From an uncultured Lachnospiraceae bacterium (GTDB lineage: Bacteria; Bacillota; Clostridia; Lachnospirales; Lachnospiraceae), in NCBI GenBank assembly GCA_910579505.1, contig CAJTTZ010000001.1, forward strand, positions 620,001 through 684,000: a DNA stretch of 64,000 nucleotides. Direction: 5' to 3'. Below, in pieces: positions 34,410 through 42,580 of this stretch. Position 1 is the first letter of the stretch. Each line of letters begins with the position of its first letter. Position numbers and translations under genes: made by a program. The notes beneath the pieces are model-generated. The model had not been told where the DNA came from and ran no database searches. It saw nothing but the letters and a program-made list of their open reading frames with translations.

Positions 34410-34460
34410 GAAAACGTTTTCTTTTGTCCCTATCGTACTACTTCGCCCTCAAAAATGCAA
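34410..34460 (-). promoter_or_regulatory. GH13 promoter with LacI/CcpA-type palindrome
   Basis: GAAAACGTTTTC (34410-34421) is a perfect palindrome with a central CG, typical of LacI-family (CcpA, MalR) operators. On the minus strand it lies about 10 bases downstream of a TACGAT -10 box (plus 34432-34437) that is 17 bases from TTGCAT (plus 34455-34460), so a bound repressor would block transcription of the GH13-dehydrogenase operon. Confidence 0.6.
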
Positions 34461-34501
34461 GCATTTTATCAAAAGAAAAAGAGCCTGGTGTTGGTTCCCG
34501 G

Positions 34502-35698
34502 TTACAGTTTCAACGCCGCTTCCCGGCATCCCCGGTGCAATGCCTCCCCAAAATACTGTTTTGCTATCCGAATATCCTTCGTCACGCCAAGTCCCTGTTC
34601 ATATAGGAGCCCCAGCCGGTAATATGCCAGTCCGAGTCCCTGTTTTGCTGACAGTTCATAAAAACAGCGCGCTTTTTCATAATCAATTTCTGTTCCGTAC
34701 CCGTACTGGTAACACATCCCAAGAGAGCATTCCGCCGCCGCATTTCCCGACAGTCTGGCCGCTTTCTGATACCATTCAAAGGCCCTGCCGTAGTCTTTTG
34801 CAACGCCTTTTCCGTGCAGATAAAAATTGCCGATATTATTCATCGCCCCGGTTGAGCCGTTTTCGGCCGCCATAAGATAATATTCCAACGCCTTCCTCTC
34901 ATCCTGTCCGACGAATGTCCCTTCTTCATACAGGATTCCCATGCTCACCTGTGCGCGCAGATCGCCCTTTTCATGGGCAAGCTCCGAAAGCCGCGCAAAC
35001 GCTTTTTGCCGCTGTTCCACCGGGCAGCTTTCCCTCCCAACCAGCTCCACACAGGCTGCGGATTCGCAATGCATTCTTTTATGGTCCACATCCGCCAACA
35101 GCGATTCATAATATTTTCTGTCTTTTTCCGGCAATTCCCCTTCTAACCGCAGCCTGCAGCCACACTCCGCACGTGTCAGCCATTCCAGCGATTTCTCAAA
35201 ACTTACATCCACGCCTTTTCCGTTTTCATACTGATAGGCGGCCAGAATCATTGCTTCTGGATTATCCTGTTCCGCCGCCTTTTCAAAAAAGTGCAAAGAT
35301 TTCTGATAATCTGTCATAACGCCAATCCCATTCAGCCAGGCGCGTCCGACCTTGACAATGCCATCCGCGTCACCGAGAGCCGCCGCTTTCTCGTAATAGG
35401 AAAACGCCTTTTTCTCATTTTTCTCCGTTCCCACGCCATAACGGTACATTTCCCCCACCACTATGAGCCAGTACGGGCTGTTTTGTGCGGCGCCAAGCAG
35501 AGCCGCTTTCAGGGCCTTCTGCCGGATTCTTGACGATTCTTTCGGTGTTTTTGCCTCTGTTACGCATTTCTCATAATATCCGTTTAACGCTGACAGCGCA
35601 TCCAGATCCCCTTTTTTCGCCAGTTTATAAAGTTGTTTTTCCGCCTTTGCGGGATTGTCAGCGAAAAGGTTTCTATATGGCTTCATAGATTCGTTCAC
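34502..35698 (-). CDS. Sel1-like (TPR) repeat protein
   Basis: 398-residue protein made almost wholly of Sel1-like repeats of about 36 residues (pattern AxxxLGxxYxxGxGVxxDxxKAxxYYxxAAxxG), for example YGVGTEKNEKKAFSYYEKAA, NGIGVMTDYQKSLHFFEKAA and YGYGTEIDYEKARCFYELSA. Such solenoids are protein-protein interaction scaffolds. No signal peptide is seen. The start is taken as GTG at 35698 because AAGGAG lies 7 bases upstream; the ATG at 35686 is possible. No partner is evident. Confidence 0.85.
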   Translation of the reverse strand: MNESMKPYRNLFADNPAKAEKQLYKLAKKGDLDALSALNGYYEKCVTEAKTPKESSRIRQKALKAALLGAAQNSPYWLIVVGEMYRYGVGTEKNEKKAFSYYEKAAALGDADGIVKVGRAWLNGIGVMTDYQKSLHFFEKAAEQDNPEAMILAAYQYENGKGVDVSFEKSLEWLTRAECGCRLRLEGELPEKDRKYYESLLADVDHKRMHCESAACVELVGRESCPVEQRQKAFARLSELAHEKGDLRAQVSMGILYEEGTFVGQDERKALEYYLMAAENGSTGAMNNIGNFYLHGKGVAKDYGRAFEWYQKAARLSGNAAAECSLGMCYQYGYGTEIDYEKARCFYELSAKQGLGLAYYRLGLLYEQGLGVTKDIRIAKQYFGEALHRGCREAALKL

Positions 35699-35765
35699 GG
35701 CAGGGCTCCTTCCTCTGTATGGCTTATCTGTATTTTTTAATCGAGCAGGAAAAATCTCTTCCCAC

Positions 35766-37775
35766 CTACCCCACTGCAAACCGCAAAATCTGATACACCA
35801 AAAAAGCGGCAATCCACGCCACACCACACTGCATACATACCACGCCGAAGGTCTTTAACGTAGAGCCAAGCTCCCTCTTAATGGTCGCCACCGCCGCCAC
35901 ACAGGGCGTATAGAGCAGGGTAAACACGAGAAAACTCACAGCCGATACAGGCGTAAAAATCTGCCCAAGCGTCTCGCTTAAGCCGGACATGGAAGAGCCG
36001 GTCAGAACGCCCAGCGTGCTCACCACCGCCTCCTTCGCCGTAAAGCCGCCGATCAGCGCGGTTGCCGCCCGCCAGTCGCCAAACCCAAGCGGAGTAAAGA
36101 GCGGCGCAATCAGCTTTCCGATCATGGCGAGCATGCTCTCCCCGGAGTCCGTCACCACATTGAAACGCATGTCAAAGGTCTGTAAAAACCAGATCACCAG
36201 CGTCGCCACAAAAATCACCGTGAACGCACGCTGTACAAAATCCTTCGCCTTGTCCCACATTAAGAGCAGCACGCTCTTTGCGGAAGGAAAACGGTAATTG
36301 GGCAATTCCATCATAAAGGGCATCGAGCTGCCGCGGAACACTGTTTTCTTTAAGATCAGGGCGCACAACAGCCCCACCAGAATCCCAAACGTGTAAAGCC
36401 CCATCATCACAAGGACGCCTTTTCTCTCAAAAAAGGCCGCCGCAAACAGCGCGTAGATCGGAATCTTCGCCGAGCAGCTGATAAAGGGAATCAGCATGAT
36501 CGTCATTTTCTTATCCCGCTCAGAGGAGAGCGTCCGTGTGGACATGACCGCCGGCACGCTGCACCCGAAGCCGATCAGCATGGACACGAAACTCTTCCCC
36601 GAAAGTCCGATCTTTCTGAGGGGTCGGTCCATCACAAAAGCAATCCGCGCCATATACCCCGAGTCTTCCAGTATGGACAGAAAGAAAAACAGGATCACGA
36701 TAATGGGCAGGAAACTTAAGACGCTTCCCACGCCCGTAAAAATGCCGTCGATCACCAGGCTCTCCACCACCGGGTTGATACCGTAATCCGTCAGCGCCCG
36801 CTCCGTCACCCCTGACAGCGCGTCGATACCGAGACTTAAAAGGTCGCTCAAAAAACTGCCGATCAGCCCGAACGTCAGATAAAACACGACCATCATAATC
36901 AGCATAAACGCCGGGATCGCCAGATACTTATGCGTGAGCACACTGTCAATCTTCATGCTCCTGATATGTTCTCTGCTCTCCCTGCATTTGATCACCGCCT
37001 GAGAACAGATTTTCTCTATAAAATCATAGCGCATGGCGGCAAGCGCGGCGTTCCTGTCCATCCCGCTGTCCTGCTCCATCTCAACGATGCTGTGCTCCAT
37101 CAGGTCCAGCTCGTTTGCGGACAGCGCCAGCCTGTCTATAATCTCCGCGTCACCCTCCACGATCTTCGTCGCCGCAAAACGGGGCGACATGCCGATCCGC
37201 TCCGCATGGTCTTCCACCTGATGGCTGACCGCATGGATGCAGCGGTGCACCGGGCCTTTCTCGCAAAAGTCGGTCACTTTCGGGTAAATCCGACGCGATG
37301 CCACATCACGGATCGCCCTGATCAGATCCTCAATGCCCTCGTTTTTCGCCGCGCTGATAGCCACTACGGGCACGCCCAACGCCTCCTCCATCCTGCCGAT
37401 ATCAATGGTGCCGCCGTTGCCCCGCACCTCGTCCATCATATTGAGCGCAATCACCATGGGAATATGTAATTCCAGAAGCTGCAGTGTGAGGTAAAGATTT
37501 CTCTCGATATTGGTGGCGTCCACGATATTGATGATCCCGTCCGGCTTCTCCTGTAAAATGAAGCTGCGGGTCACAATCTCCTCATTCGTGTAAGGCCTGA
37601 TGGAATAAATACCGGGCAGATCCACCACCGCATTTCCCTTCTCGCCCCGGATCTCTCCCATCTTGGAGTCCACCGTCACGCCGGGAAAATTGCCCACATG
37701 CTGATTGGAGCCTGTGAGCTGGTTAAACAAAGTGGTCTTGCCGCTGTTCTGATTTCCTGCCAATGCGTATATCAT
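35766..37775 (-). CDS. feoB: Ferrous iron transport protein B
   Basis: Cytoplasmic-membrane Fe(II) uptake protein, 669 residues. The N-terminal G domain has GNQNSGKTTLFNQLTG (G1, 7-22), DLPGIYSI (G3) and NMMD (G4). A helical insertion follows, then membrane helices with the FeoB GATE-type segments (GFGCSVPAVMSTRTL; FISCSAKIPIYA; AATALIGGFTAKEAVVSTLGVL; YTPCVAAVATIKREL). The C-terminus has no FeoC-like domain. It follows feoA after 73 bases. Confidence 0.96.
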   Translation of the reverse strand: MIYALAGNQNSGKTTLFNQLTGSNQHVGNFPGVTVDSKMGEIRGEKGNAVVDLPGIYSIRPYTNEEIVTRSFILQEKPDGIINIVDATNIERNLYLTLQLLELHIPMVIALNMMDEVRGNGGTIDIGRMEEALGVPVVAISAAKNEGIEDLIRAIRDVASRRIYPKVTDFCEKGPVHRCIHAVSHQVEDHAERIGMSPRFAATKIVEGDAEIIDRLALSANELDLMEHSIVEMEQDSGMDRNAALAAMRYDFIEKICSQAVIKCRESREHIRSMKIDSVLTHKYLAIPAFMLIMMVVFYLTFGLIGSFLSDLLSLGIDALSGVTERALTDYGINPVVESLVIDGIFTGVGSVLSFLPIIVILFFFLSILEDSGYMARIAFVMDRPLRKIGLSGKSFVSMLIGFGCSVPAVMSTRTLSSERDKKMTIMLIPFISCSAKIPIYALFAAAFFERKGVLVMMGLYTFGILVGLLCALILKKTVFRGSSMPFMMELPNYRFPSAKSVLLLMWDKAKDFVQRAFTVIFVATLVIWFLQTFDMRFNVVTDSGESMLAMIGKLIAPLFTPLGFGDWRAATALIGGFTAKEAVVSTLGVLTGSSMSGLSETLGQIFTPVSAVSFLVFTLLYTPCVAAVATIKRELGSTLKTFGVVCMQCGVAWIAAFLVYQILRFAVG

Positions 37776-37848
37776 GCCGTCATCCTTCTTCCATTCTGTC
37801 TTTGCATGTCACTGCTCTGTCTGAAGTGATTCGCCTACAGCCGCTTTC

Positions 37849-38073
37849 CTAGACCAGCGCTACTTCAATTCTGGCCGCGTCCTCCTTGCGGATGGTCAGT
37901 TCATACCCCCGCAGGTGAATTTCTATGGGATCGCCCATGGGGGCTACCTTCTGCACCCTGACTTTCGTCTGCGGAATCAGCCCCATGTCGAGAAGCCTGA
38001 CGCGAAGCTGTCCCTCGCCGCCCACCGCTATGATTTTTACTTTCTTTCCTACCGCAATCTGGTCTAAAGTCAT
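37849..38073 (-). CDS. feoA: Ferrous iron transport protein A
   Basis: 74-residue SH3-like cytosolic accessory protein of the Feo system, with the family pattern MTLDQIAVGKKVKI, LLDMGLIPQTKVRV and VAPMGDPIEIHLRGYELTIRKEDA. It is the first gene of feoAB, behind a promoter with a symmetric operator-like sequence. Confidence 0.94.
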   Translation of the reverse strand: MTLDQIAVGKKVKIIAVGGEGQLRVRLLDMGLIPQTKVRVQKVAPMGDPIEIHLRGYELTIRKEDAARIEVALV

Positions 38074-38122
38074 TTGTCTCGCTCCGTTCTGCCGCTTCTA
38101 CACTTTTTACCTACTGTCAGAT

Positions 38123-38154
38123 GTTAGTTTACGCTAACCATTGGTATTTGTCAA
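38123..38154 (-). promoter_or_regulatory. feoAB promoter with DtxR/MntR-like operator
   Basis: On the minus strand TTGACA (plus 38149-38154) and TAAACT (plus 38126-38131) are 17 bases apart. GTTAG (38123-38127) and CTAAC (38134-38138) form an inverted repeat across the -10 box; TTAG...CTAA half-sites are typical of DtxR/IdeR/MntR metalloregulators. A metal-loaded repressor here would shut feoAB when iron is plentiful. Confidence 0.6.
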
Positions 38155-38234
38155 GGTGTCAGAAAGGGCTTATCAACAGAAAAAGGCAGTGAAAAAGTTC
38201 TGTTCTTCATCCACCGCCTGTCGTTTATTCGCTT

Positions 38235-39143
38235 TCACTGCGCATACACATTCCGAAACGCCTTATAGGTTCTCCGCATGCCCTCCTCAAAATCCGTATA
38301 AACCAGTCCAAGCTCCGCCTTTCCCTTGGCATTATCGCACAGATGCGTCTCCGCCGCCATAGCCGGAAAGGGCACCGGCACGCCCTGGGACACAGCCTGC
38401 TCCACGGTGAGCGGCACTTCTGAAAGCCCTTCCAGATCTTCCGGCTGTGCCACTCGCTTTAAGGTGTCGAAAAATGTCTCGTAGGTAATGATCTCATCCT
38501 GGCACAGATTGTATGCCTGCCCGTAAGCCTTCTCGTTTCCAAGGCACGCAAGGACCGCCTGCGCCGCGTCTTTCACATAGACAAACTGGAACCGCCCCTG
38601 CGCGTCCGTAAACCGGGGCAGCACATGATTCAGCACAAGCATCTGGATATAAGCCGACTCCCTCGGCGCGTAGTTGAACGGACCGTAGAGAATCGCCGGA
38701 CGAAGCACCGTATAGGGAATCCCCCTCGCGCCGCAAGCCTCGGCAAGTTCCCGCTCTAGCGCCGTCTTGCCCGCAATATAAGCGCCCGCCTCCCCGGCAA
38801 CCGCCCGCTCCTCAAGCGGCGTGTCCTCGCCTTTCGCCACCGCCGGGTTGCGCTCGTAGACATCCACCGTACTGATAAAGATATACTGCCCGATGTTTCC
38901 CGTCAGCAGATCAAGCGTATCCCTCACGTCACCCGGCGCATAGGCGCAAAAGTCAATCACCGCGTCATAGTCTTCCTCGCAGCCAGCGATCCGCTCATGC
39001 CTGTCGCCTTTGATCTGCCTTGCGCCGAACGCCTCCATGGAGTAGGTGCCCCGGTTCCACACGGTGATCTCGTGCGCCTTCGCCGCCTCCATCACAAAAA
39101 CCCTGCCGTAAAAATAACTGCCGCCGATTACAAGAAGTTTCAT
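38235..39143 (-). CDS. NAD-dependent epimerase/dehydratase family protein (extended SDR)
   Basis: 302-residue Rossmann-fold protein. The nucleotide loop is GGSYFYGR (7-14) and the active-site pair is YIAGK (Tyr/Lys, YxxxK), with TVLRPAILYGPFNY and FVYVKDAAQAVLACL typical of extended SDRs. GGxxFxG-type proteins act on nucleotide sugars or, in the RNA-binding CSP41-like branch, lack activity; the substrate is not known. GGGGAG precedes the ATG. It lies 15 bases after ecfT and is therefore probably cotranscribed with the vitamin transporter. Confidence 0.85.
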   Translation of the reverse strand: MKLLVIGGSYFYGRVFVMEAAKAHEITVWNRGTYSMEAFGARQIKGDRHERIAGCEEDYDAVIDFCAYAPGDVRDTLDLLTGNIGQYIFISTVDVYERNPAVAKGEDTPLEERAVAGEAGAYIAGKTALERELAEACGARGIPYTVLRPAILYGPFNYAPRESAYIQMLVLNHVLPRFTDAQGRFQFVYVKDAAQAVLACLGNEKAYGQAYNLCQDEIITYETFFDTLKRVAQPEDLEGLSEVPLTVEQAVSQGVPVPFPAMAAETHLCDNAKGKAELGLVYTDFEEGMRRTYKAFRNVYAQ

Positions 39144-39158
39144 TTTAATCTCCCCACT

Positions 39159-39992
39159 CTAAAGGAACGGATTATAGTACCGGCTCCCGTCCCAGAAAGT
39201 CACCGTCAGGTCTATGACCAGAATCGCTGCCGCAAACGCTATCGCCAGCCAGTCGCCTCGTTTCATGCTGCGGTACGTATACCACGTCCGCTTTTTCTTC
39301 TTGCCAAAACCCCTAAGTTCCATGGCGTTACTCACCGTCTCGATGCGGTTTAAACTGGACATCACCAGCGGCAGGAGAATCGCCACCGAATTTTTCAGTC
39401 TGGTAAAAAATTTATCCTTGCCGGACAAATCAATGCCTCTCGCCTGCTGCGCCTGACTGATATTTGTGTACTCCCGCTGTACGTCAGGTATGTAGCGGAG
39501 CGCCAGGCTCACCGCATAGCCCGCCCGGTAGCTCACACCGATCCGGGACAGGGACGCCGCGAACTCGCTCGGGTCTGTACAGGCGATAAAAAGAAGCGCT
39601 ACCGGCACCACGCATATGACCTTAAGAGTCACATTCAGGTGATAGAACAGCTGCTGCGCCGTGACCGTATATCTGCCAACCCCGGCAAGGAGCACCGTCC
39701 TGCTCCCATAGAGTTCCACCCCGTACTCCGGCGTAAACAGGTATATGAAAATATTGTTAAGCAGAAGAAAAACCGCCGCCAGTCCAAGTACCACGCTGAT
39801 ATCCCTGATCCGAATCTGACTGATCCGAAAAATCACCGCGCTGATCACAAGCATGCAGACGAGTACCCGGGTGTCAAAGGTCACCATGGAGGCCACGCTC
39901 CACGCCATGAAAAAGATCAGCTTCGTTGTTCCCGTCAGCTCGTGCACCGGGCTCGGCCGCTTGATATAGTTTAATATCGCAACTCTCGCCAT
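39159..39992 (-). CDS. ecfT: ECF transporter transmembrane component EcfT
   Basis: 277-residue energy-coupling membrane protein (CbiQ/EcfT family) with five to six membrane segments and the coupling-helix Ala-Arg-Gly signatures AQQARGIDL and AMELRGFGKKKKRT that contact the ATPases. The N-terminal HELTGTTKLIFFMAWS segment is typical. The start codon is 1 base beyond the ATPase stop. With the fused ATPase and the S component it makes a dedicated (group I type) ECF transporter. Confidence 0.94.
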   Translation of the reverse strand: MARVAILNYIKRPSPVHELTGTTKLIFFMAWSVASMVTFDTRVLVCMLVISAVIFRISQIRIRDISVVLGLAAVFLLLNNIFIYLFTPEYGVELYGSRTVLLAGVGRYTVTAQQLFYHLNVTLKVICVVPVALLFIACTDPSEFAASLSRIGVSYRAGYAVSLALRYIPDVQREYTNISQAQQARGIDLSGKDKFFTRLKNSVAILLPLVMSSLNRIETVSNAMELRGFGKKKKRTWYTYRSMKRGDWLAIAFAAAILVIDLTVTFWDGSRYYNPFL

Positions 39993-39993
39993 C

Positions 39994-41715
39994 TCACCCC
40001 TCCTCCGCCTTCCTGTGCGCCTCCTCGTAGGCGATAAACCGTTCCGTAAATTCCTGCGGATTTTCTATGCCGCACGCCATGCTCAACGTGTAAAGACTCG
40101 TCTCCTTCAGATTCGCCCGCTCCACCAGTTCGGGATCGTTCAGCACATGCGCCGCCGTGGTGTCCGCAAGCAGCTCTCCCTCGCTAAATACAATGGCTCT
40201 CGGCGTGTACTCCAGCATCAGGTGCATGTCATGGGTAATCATTACGATGGTGAAGCCCTGCGCGTTAAGCTCCTTTAGAAATTCCATGATCTCTGTATAA
40301 TGATGATAATCCTGTCCCGCCGTCGGCTCATCGAGAATAATCATCTGCGGCCGCTGTACGAGTATCCCGGCAATCGTCACGCGCTTTTTCTGTCCGAAGG
40401 AAAGCGCTGACACCGGCCATTTGCGGAAAGGATAAAGCCCGCAGATCTTCAGGGTTTCCTCCACCCTCTCCTTTCTCTCCCCCGCGCTCATGTTTCCGGC
40501 TAAAAGCGCCATCTCCACCTCGTCCCAGATCAGGGGCTTGGAGATCATCTGGTTGGGATTCTGCATCACATAGCCGATCCTCTGCGCCCGCTCCTTGATC
40601 GTGTCTTTCGAAATATCCCTGCCCGAAAGACAGATCCTGCCCGCCGTGGGCTTCTCAAATCCGCAGATCAGCTTGGCCAGCGTACTCTTTCCCGCGCCGT
40701 TTTTGCCGACGATGCTGACCATCTCGCCCTCTCTCACGGAAAAACTCACATCCTTAAGATTCGTTCTCTCCGGCGTATAGCCGAACGTGAGGTTCTCCAC
40801 GCTAAGGAGCACTGGATTTTCTTTTTCTTCCTTCGCGTACCCGCCGCTTGCCCGATACCAGCTTAACACGCTTTCTTTCTGCGCCTGGGACAGCCGCAGA
40901 CTGCCCACATGCTGGGGCTCAATCTCCTTCGTAATCGGGACGCCCGCATAGCGCAGCGCCGTCAAGTAGAGCGGTTCTCTAATGCCGTGCTCTAACAGCA
41001 TCTTCCCGGTCAGGAAATCTTTGGTGGGCATATCCGCCACGATTCTCCCCTCGTCCATCAGCACGATCCGGTCCATCCGCCTCCAGAGCACATCCTCCAG
41101 ACGGTGTTCGATGATAATGACAGCCGCCCCTGTGCGCTCCTGTATGCGGTCAATCAGCTCTATGGTCGCCCTGCCCGCCGCCGGATCCAGGTTTGCCAAT
41201 GGCTCGTCAAAGAGGAGCGCCTGCACTTTCTCCACCATGACGCCCGCCAGACTGACCCGCTGCTTCTGTCCGCCGGAAAGCTCGTGGGGCGCGTATTCCA
41301 GATGGTGGTCGATATCTACTAACTTTGCAACCTCCTTCACCGTCTCCCGCATATCGTCCTGCGGCACACAGTCGTTTTCCAGCGCAAAGGCAATATCCTC
41401 TCCCACCGTCAGCCCGATAAACTGCCCGTCCGTATCCTGCAAAACCGTTCCCACAATCTGGCTCAGATCAAAAATGCTCTCCTCCGCCGGGGCCTTTCCG
41501 CCCACGAGAAGCGAACCCGTGCTCTCCCCCGGATAGGCGTAGGGAATCAGACCGTTGATACAGCTCCCGACGGTGCTTTTGCCGCTGCCGGACGCGCCCG
41601 CAATCAGCACTTTTTCTCCCGGATATATATCCAGATTGATATGATAAAGGGTGGGACTGGCCTGCGCCAGATACTGAAATCCGTAATCCTTAAAAGAAAT
41701 GATAGGCTCCGCCAT
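39994..41715 (-). CDS. ECF transporter ATPase, fused A1-A2
   Basis: 573-residue protein with two ABC ATPase domains. Domain 1 has GASGSGKST (Walker A), LSGGQKQRVSLAG and LLFDEPLANLDP. Domain 2 (from about 290) has GKNGAGKST, LSFGQKKRVTIAG and IILDEPTAGQD. In most Firmicutes these are two genes (ecfA1, ecfA2); here they are fused, as in several dedicated ECF systems. GAGGAG lies 7 bases before the ATG. The gene is separated from the S-component gene by element C. Confidence 0.94.
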   Translation of the reverse strand: MAEPIISFKDYGFQYLAQASPTLYHINLDIYPGEKVLIAGASGSGKSTVGSCINGLIPYAYPGESTGSLLVGGKAPAEESIFDLSQIVGTVLQDTDGQFIGLTVGEDIAFALENDCVPQDDMRETVKEVAKLVDIDHHLEYAPHELSGGQKQRVSLAGVMVEKVQALLFDEPLANLDPAAGRATIELIDRIQERTGAAVIIIEHRLEDVLWRRMDRIVLMDEGRIVADMPTKDFLTGKMLLEHGIREPLYLTALRYAGVPITKEIEPQHVGSLRLSQAQKESVLSWYRASGGYAKEEKENPVLLSVENLTFGYTPERTNLKDVSFSVREGEMVSIVGKNGAGKSTLAKLICGFEKPTAGRICLSGRDISKDTIKERAQRIGYVMQNPNQMISKPLIWDEVEMALLAGNMSAGERKERVEETLKICGLYPFRKWPVSALSFGQKKRVTIAGILVQRPQMIILDEPTAGQDYHHYTEIMEFLKELNAQGFTIVMITHDMHLMLEYTPRAIVFSEGELLADTTAAHVLNDPELVERANLKETSLYTLSMACGIENPQEFTERFIAYEEAHRKAEEG

Positions 41716-41737
41716 GTCGTTTCTCCTCATTGTATTT

Positions 41738-41875
41738 TTCTGACTCTGCTTATACGTATAAGCAGACTCAAGATGCTTCGCATCTTTCGTTCGCGCTGCT
41801 CGTCATAAGCAGCCGATAACATGCTTTTATGCCAGCATGAGCATGTTATCAGTCACTTCTGACTCTGCTTATACG
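41738..41875. repeat. Element C: hairpin-rich repeat element in the ECF operon
   Basis: TTCTGACTCTGCTTATACG occurs at 41738-41756 and again at 41857-41875; the first copy is followed at once by its inverted form (CGTATAAGCAGA, 41755-41766), giving an inverted-repeat-bounded core. Inside are AAGATGC-ttc-GCATCTT (41770-41786) followed by TCGTTCGCG, GCTGCT...AGCAGC (41795-41813) and GATAACATGC...GCATGTTATC (41815-41850). The end TAAGCAGACTC (41759-41769) matches the end of element A (TAAGCTGACAC) at 9 of 11 positions. Confidence 0.7.
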
Positions 41876-41881
41876 CGCAAA

Positions 41882-41910
41882 CAGATTCGAGGGAAGTTCC
41901 CCCGAATCTG
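41882..41910. other. Stem-loop after the ECF S-component gene
   Basis: CAGATTCG (41882-41889) and CGAATCTG (41903-41910) form an 8-bp stem, 15 bases after the S-component stop on the minus strand. Only TTTG follows on that strand, so it is at best a weak terminator or a processing/stabilising hairpin between S and A genes. Confidence 0.5.
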
Positions 41911-41924
41911 TCTTAAATTTCCTT

Positions 41925-42467
41925 TTAATCCTCTTTCTCCAGAGATCCCTTCTTCACCACGGTCTTCGCATAGCCGAGCAACAGCAGGGTTCCCACTACG
42001 CCGGTGGTAATGATATTTGCCACCGCAACCATCAGCCCCTGTGCGAACAGCTTTTCAACCGGCTCCGCATAGATCAGAATATCCAGCACGGGCGCCACCA
42101 GGCCCCACGCCAGAACATGCGCGATCACCTGCGCCACATTGAAGCGGATCAGCTTCTTGCTGTCAATCCCTTCCTCCACGTTCATCTTCATGGTCAGAAG
42201 GCCGATCACCAGACCTACGAATGCGGAAGCGATAATCCAGCTCCACCATGGGCCGTAGCTTGTCGCGTCGATCAGCGTATGGCCGATGAAGCCGATGACA
42301 ACGCCCGCAATAGGTCCGAAGAGTGTAGCAAACACCGCCTCGATTGCATACTGTAAGCTGATATTCGTGTTCGGCACCGGCGACGGAATCGCAACTTTGC
42401 CCAGAACAAAGAACAGCGCAGCGCCGATACCAATCGCAACAACGCTCTTTACAGATAACTTTTTCAT
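41925..42467 (-). CDS. ECF transporter substrate-binding (S) component, UPF0397 type
   Basis: 180-residue membrane protein with five to six helices that captures the vitamin. The sequence matches the UPF0397 family annotated as ECF riboflavin transporter S components (KLSVKSVVAIGIGAALFFVL, PVPNTNISLQYAIEA, GPIAGVVIGFIGHTLID, SYGPWWSWIIAS). Riboflavin as substrate is by family only. No FMN riboswitch is seen upstream; a palindromic operator at the transcription start is seen instead. Confidence 0.88.
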   Translation of the reverse strand: MKKLSVKSVVAIGIGAALFFVLGKVAIPSPVPNTNISLQYAIEAVFATLFGPIAGVVIGFIGHTLIDATSYGPWWSWIIASAFVGLVIGLLTMKMNVEEGIDSKKLIRFNVAQVIAHVLAWGLVAPVLDILIYAEPVEKLFAQGLMVAVANIITTGVVGTLLLLGYAKTVVKKGSLEKED

Positions 42468-42493
42468 AAAAAGTCCTCCCTCATATGTATTTT

Positions 42494-42544
42494 ATGGTTT
42501 TCAAAACCATTTCTATTATAGGCTTTGACAAGACGGAATGTCAA
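42494..42544 (-). promoter_or_regulatory. ECF operon promoter with 17-bp palindrome at the transcription start
   Basis: On the minus strand TTGACA (plus 42539-42544) and TATAAT (plus 42515-42520) are consensus, with an 18-base spacer. The predicted start point near 42508 lies inside the perfect palindrome ATGGTTTTCAAAACCAT (42494-42510), an ideal repressor site. The regulator is not in the window. Confidence 0.75.
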
Positions 42545-42580
42545 CCGTCGTAATTCCTGCTGCCCGTCGGTCTGGCTGAA

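Noticed and set aside
42468..42580. FMN riboswitch ahead of the ECF S-component gene
   Set aside because: The conserved AGGGG / GAACC blocks of the aptamer are missing and the interval is too short; only a promoter and palindrome are present.
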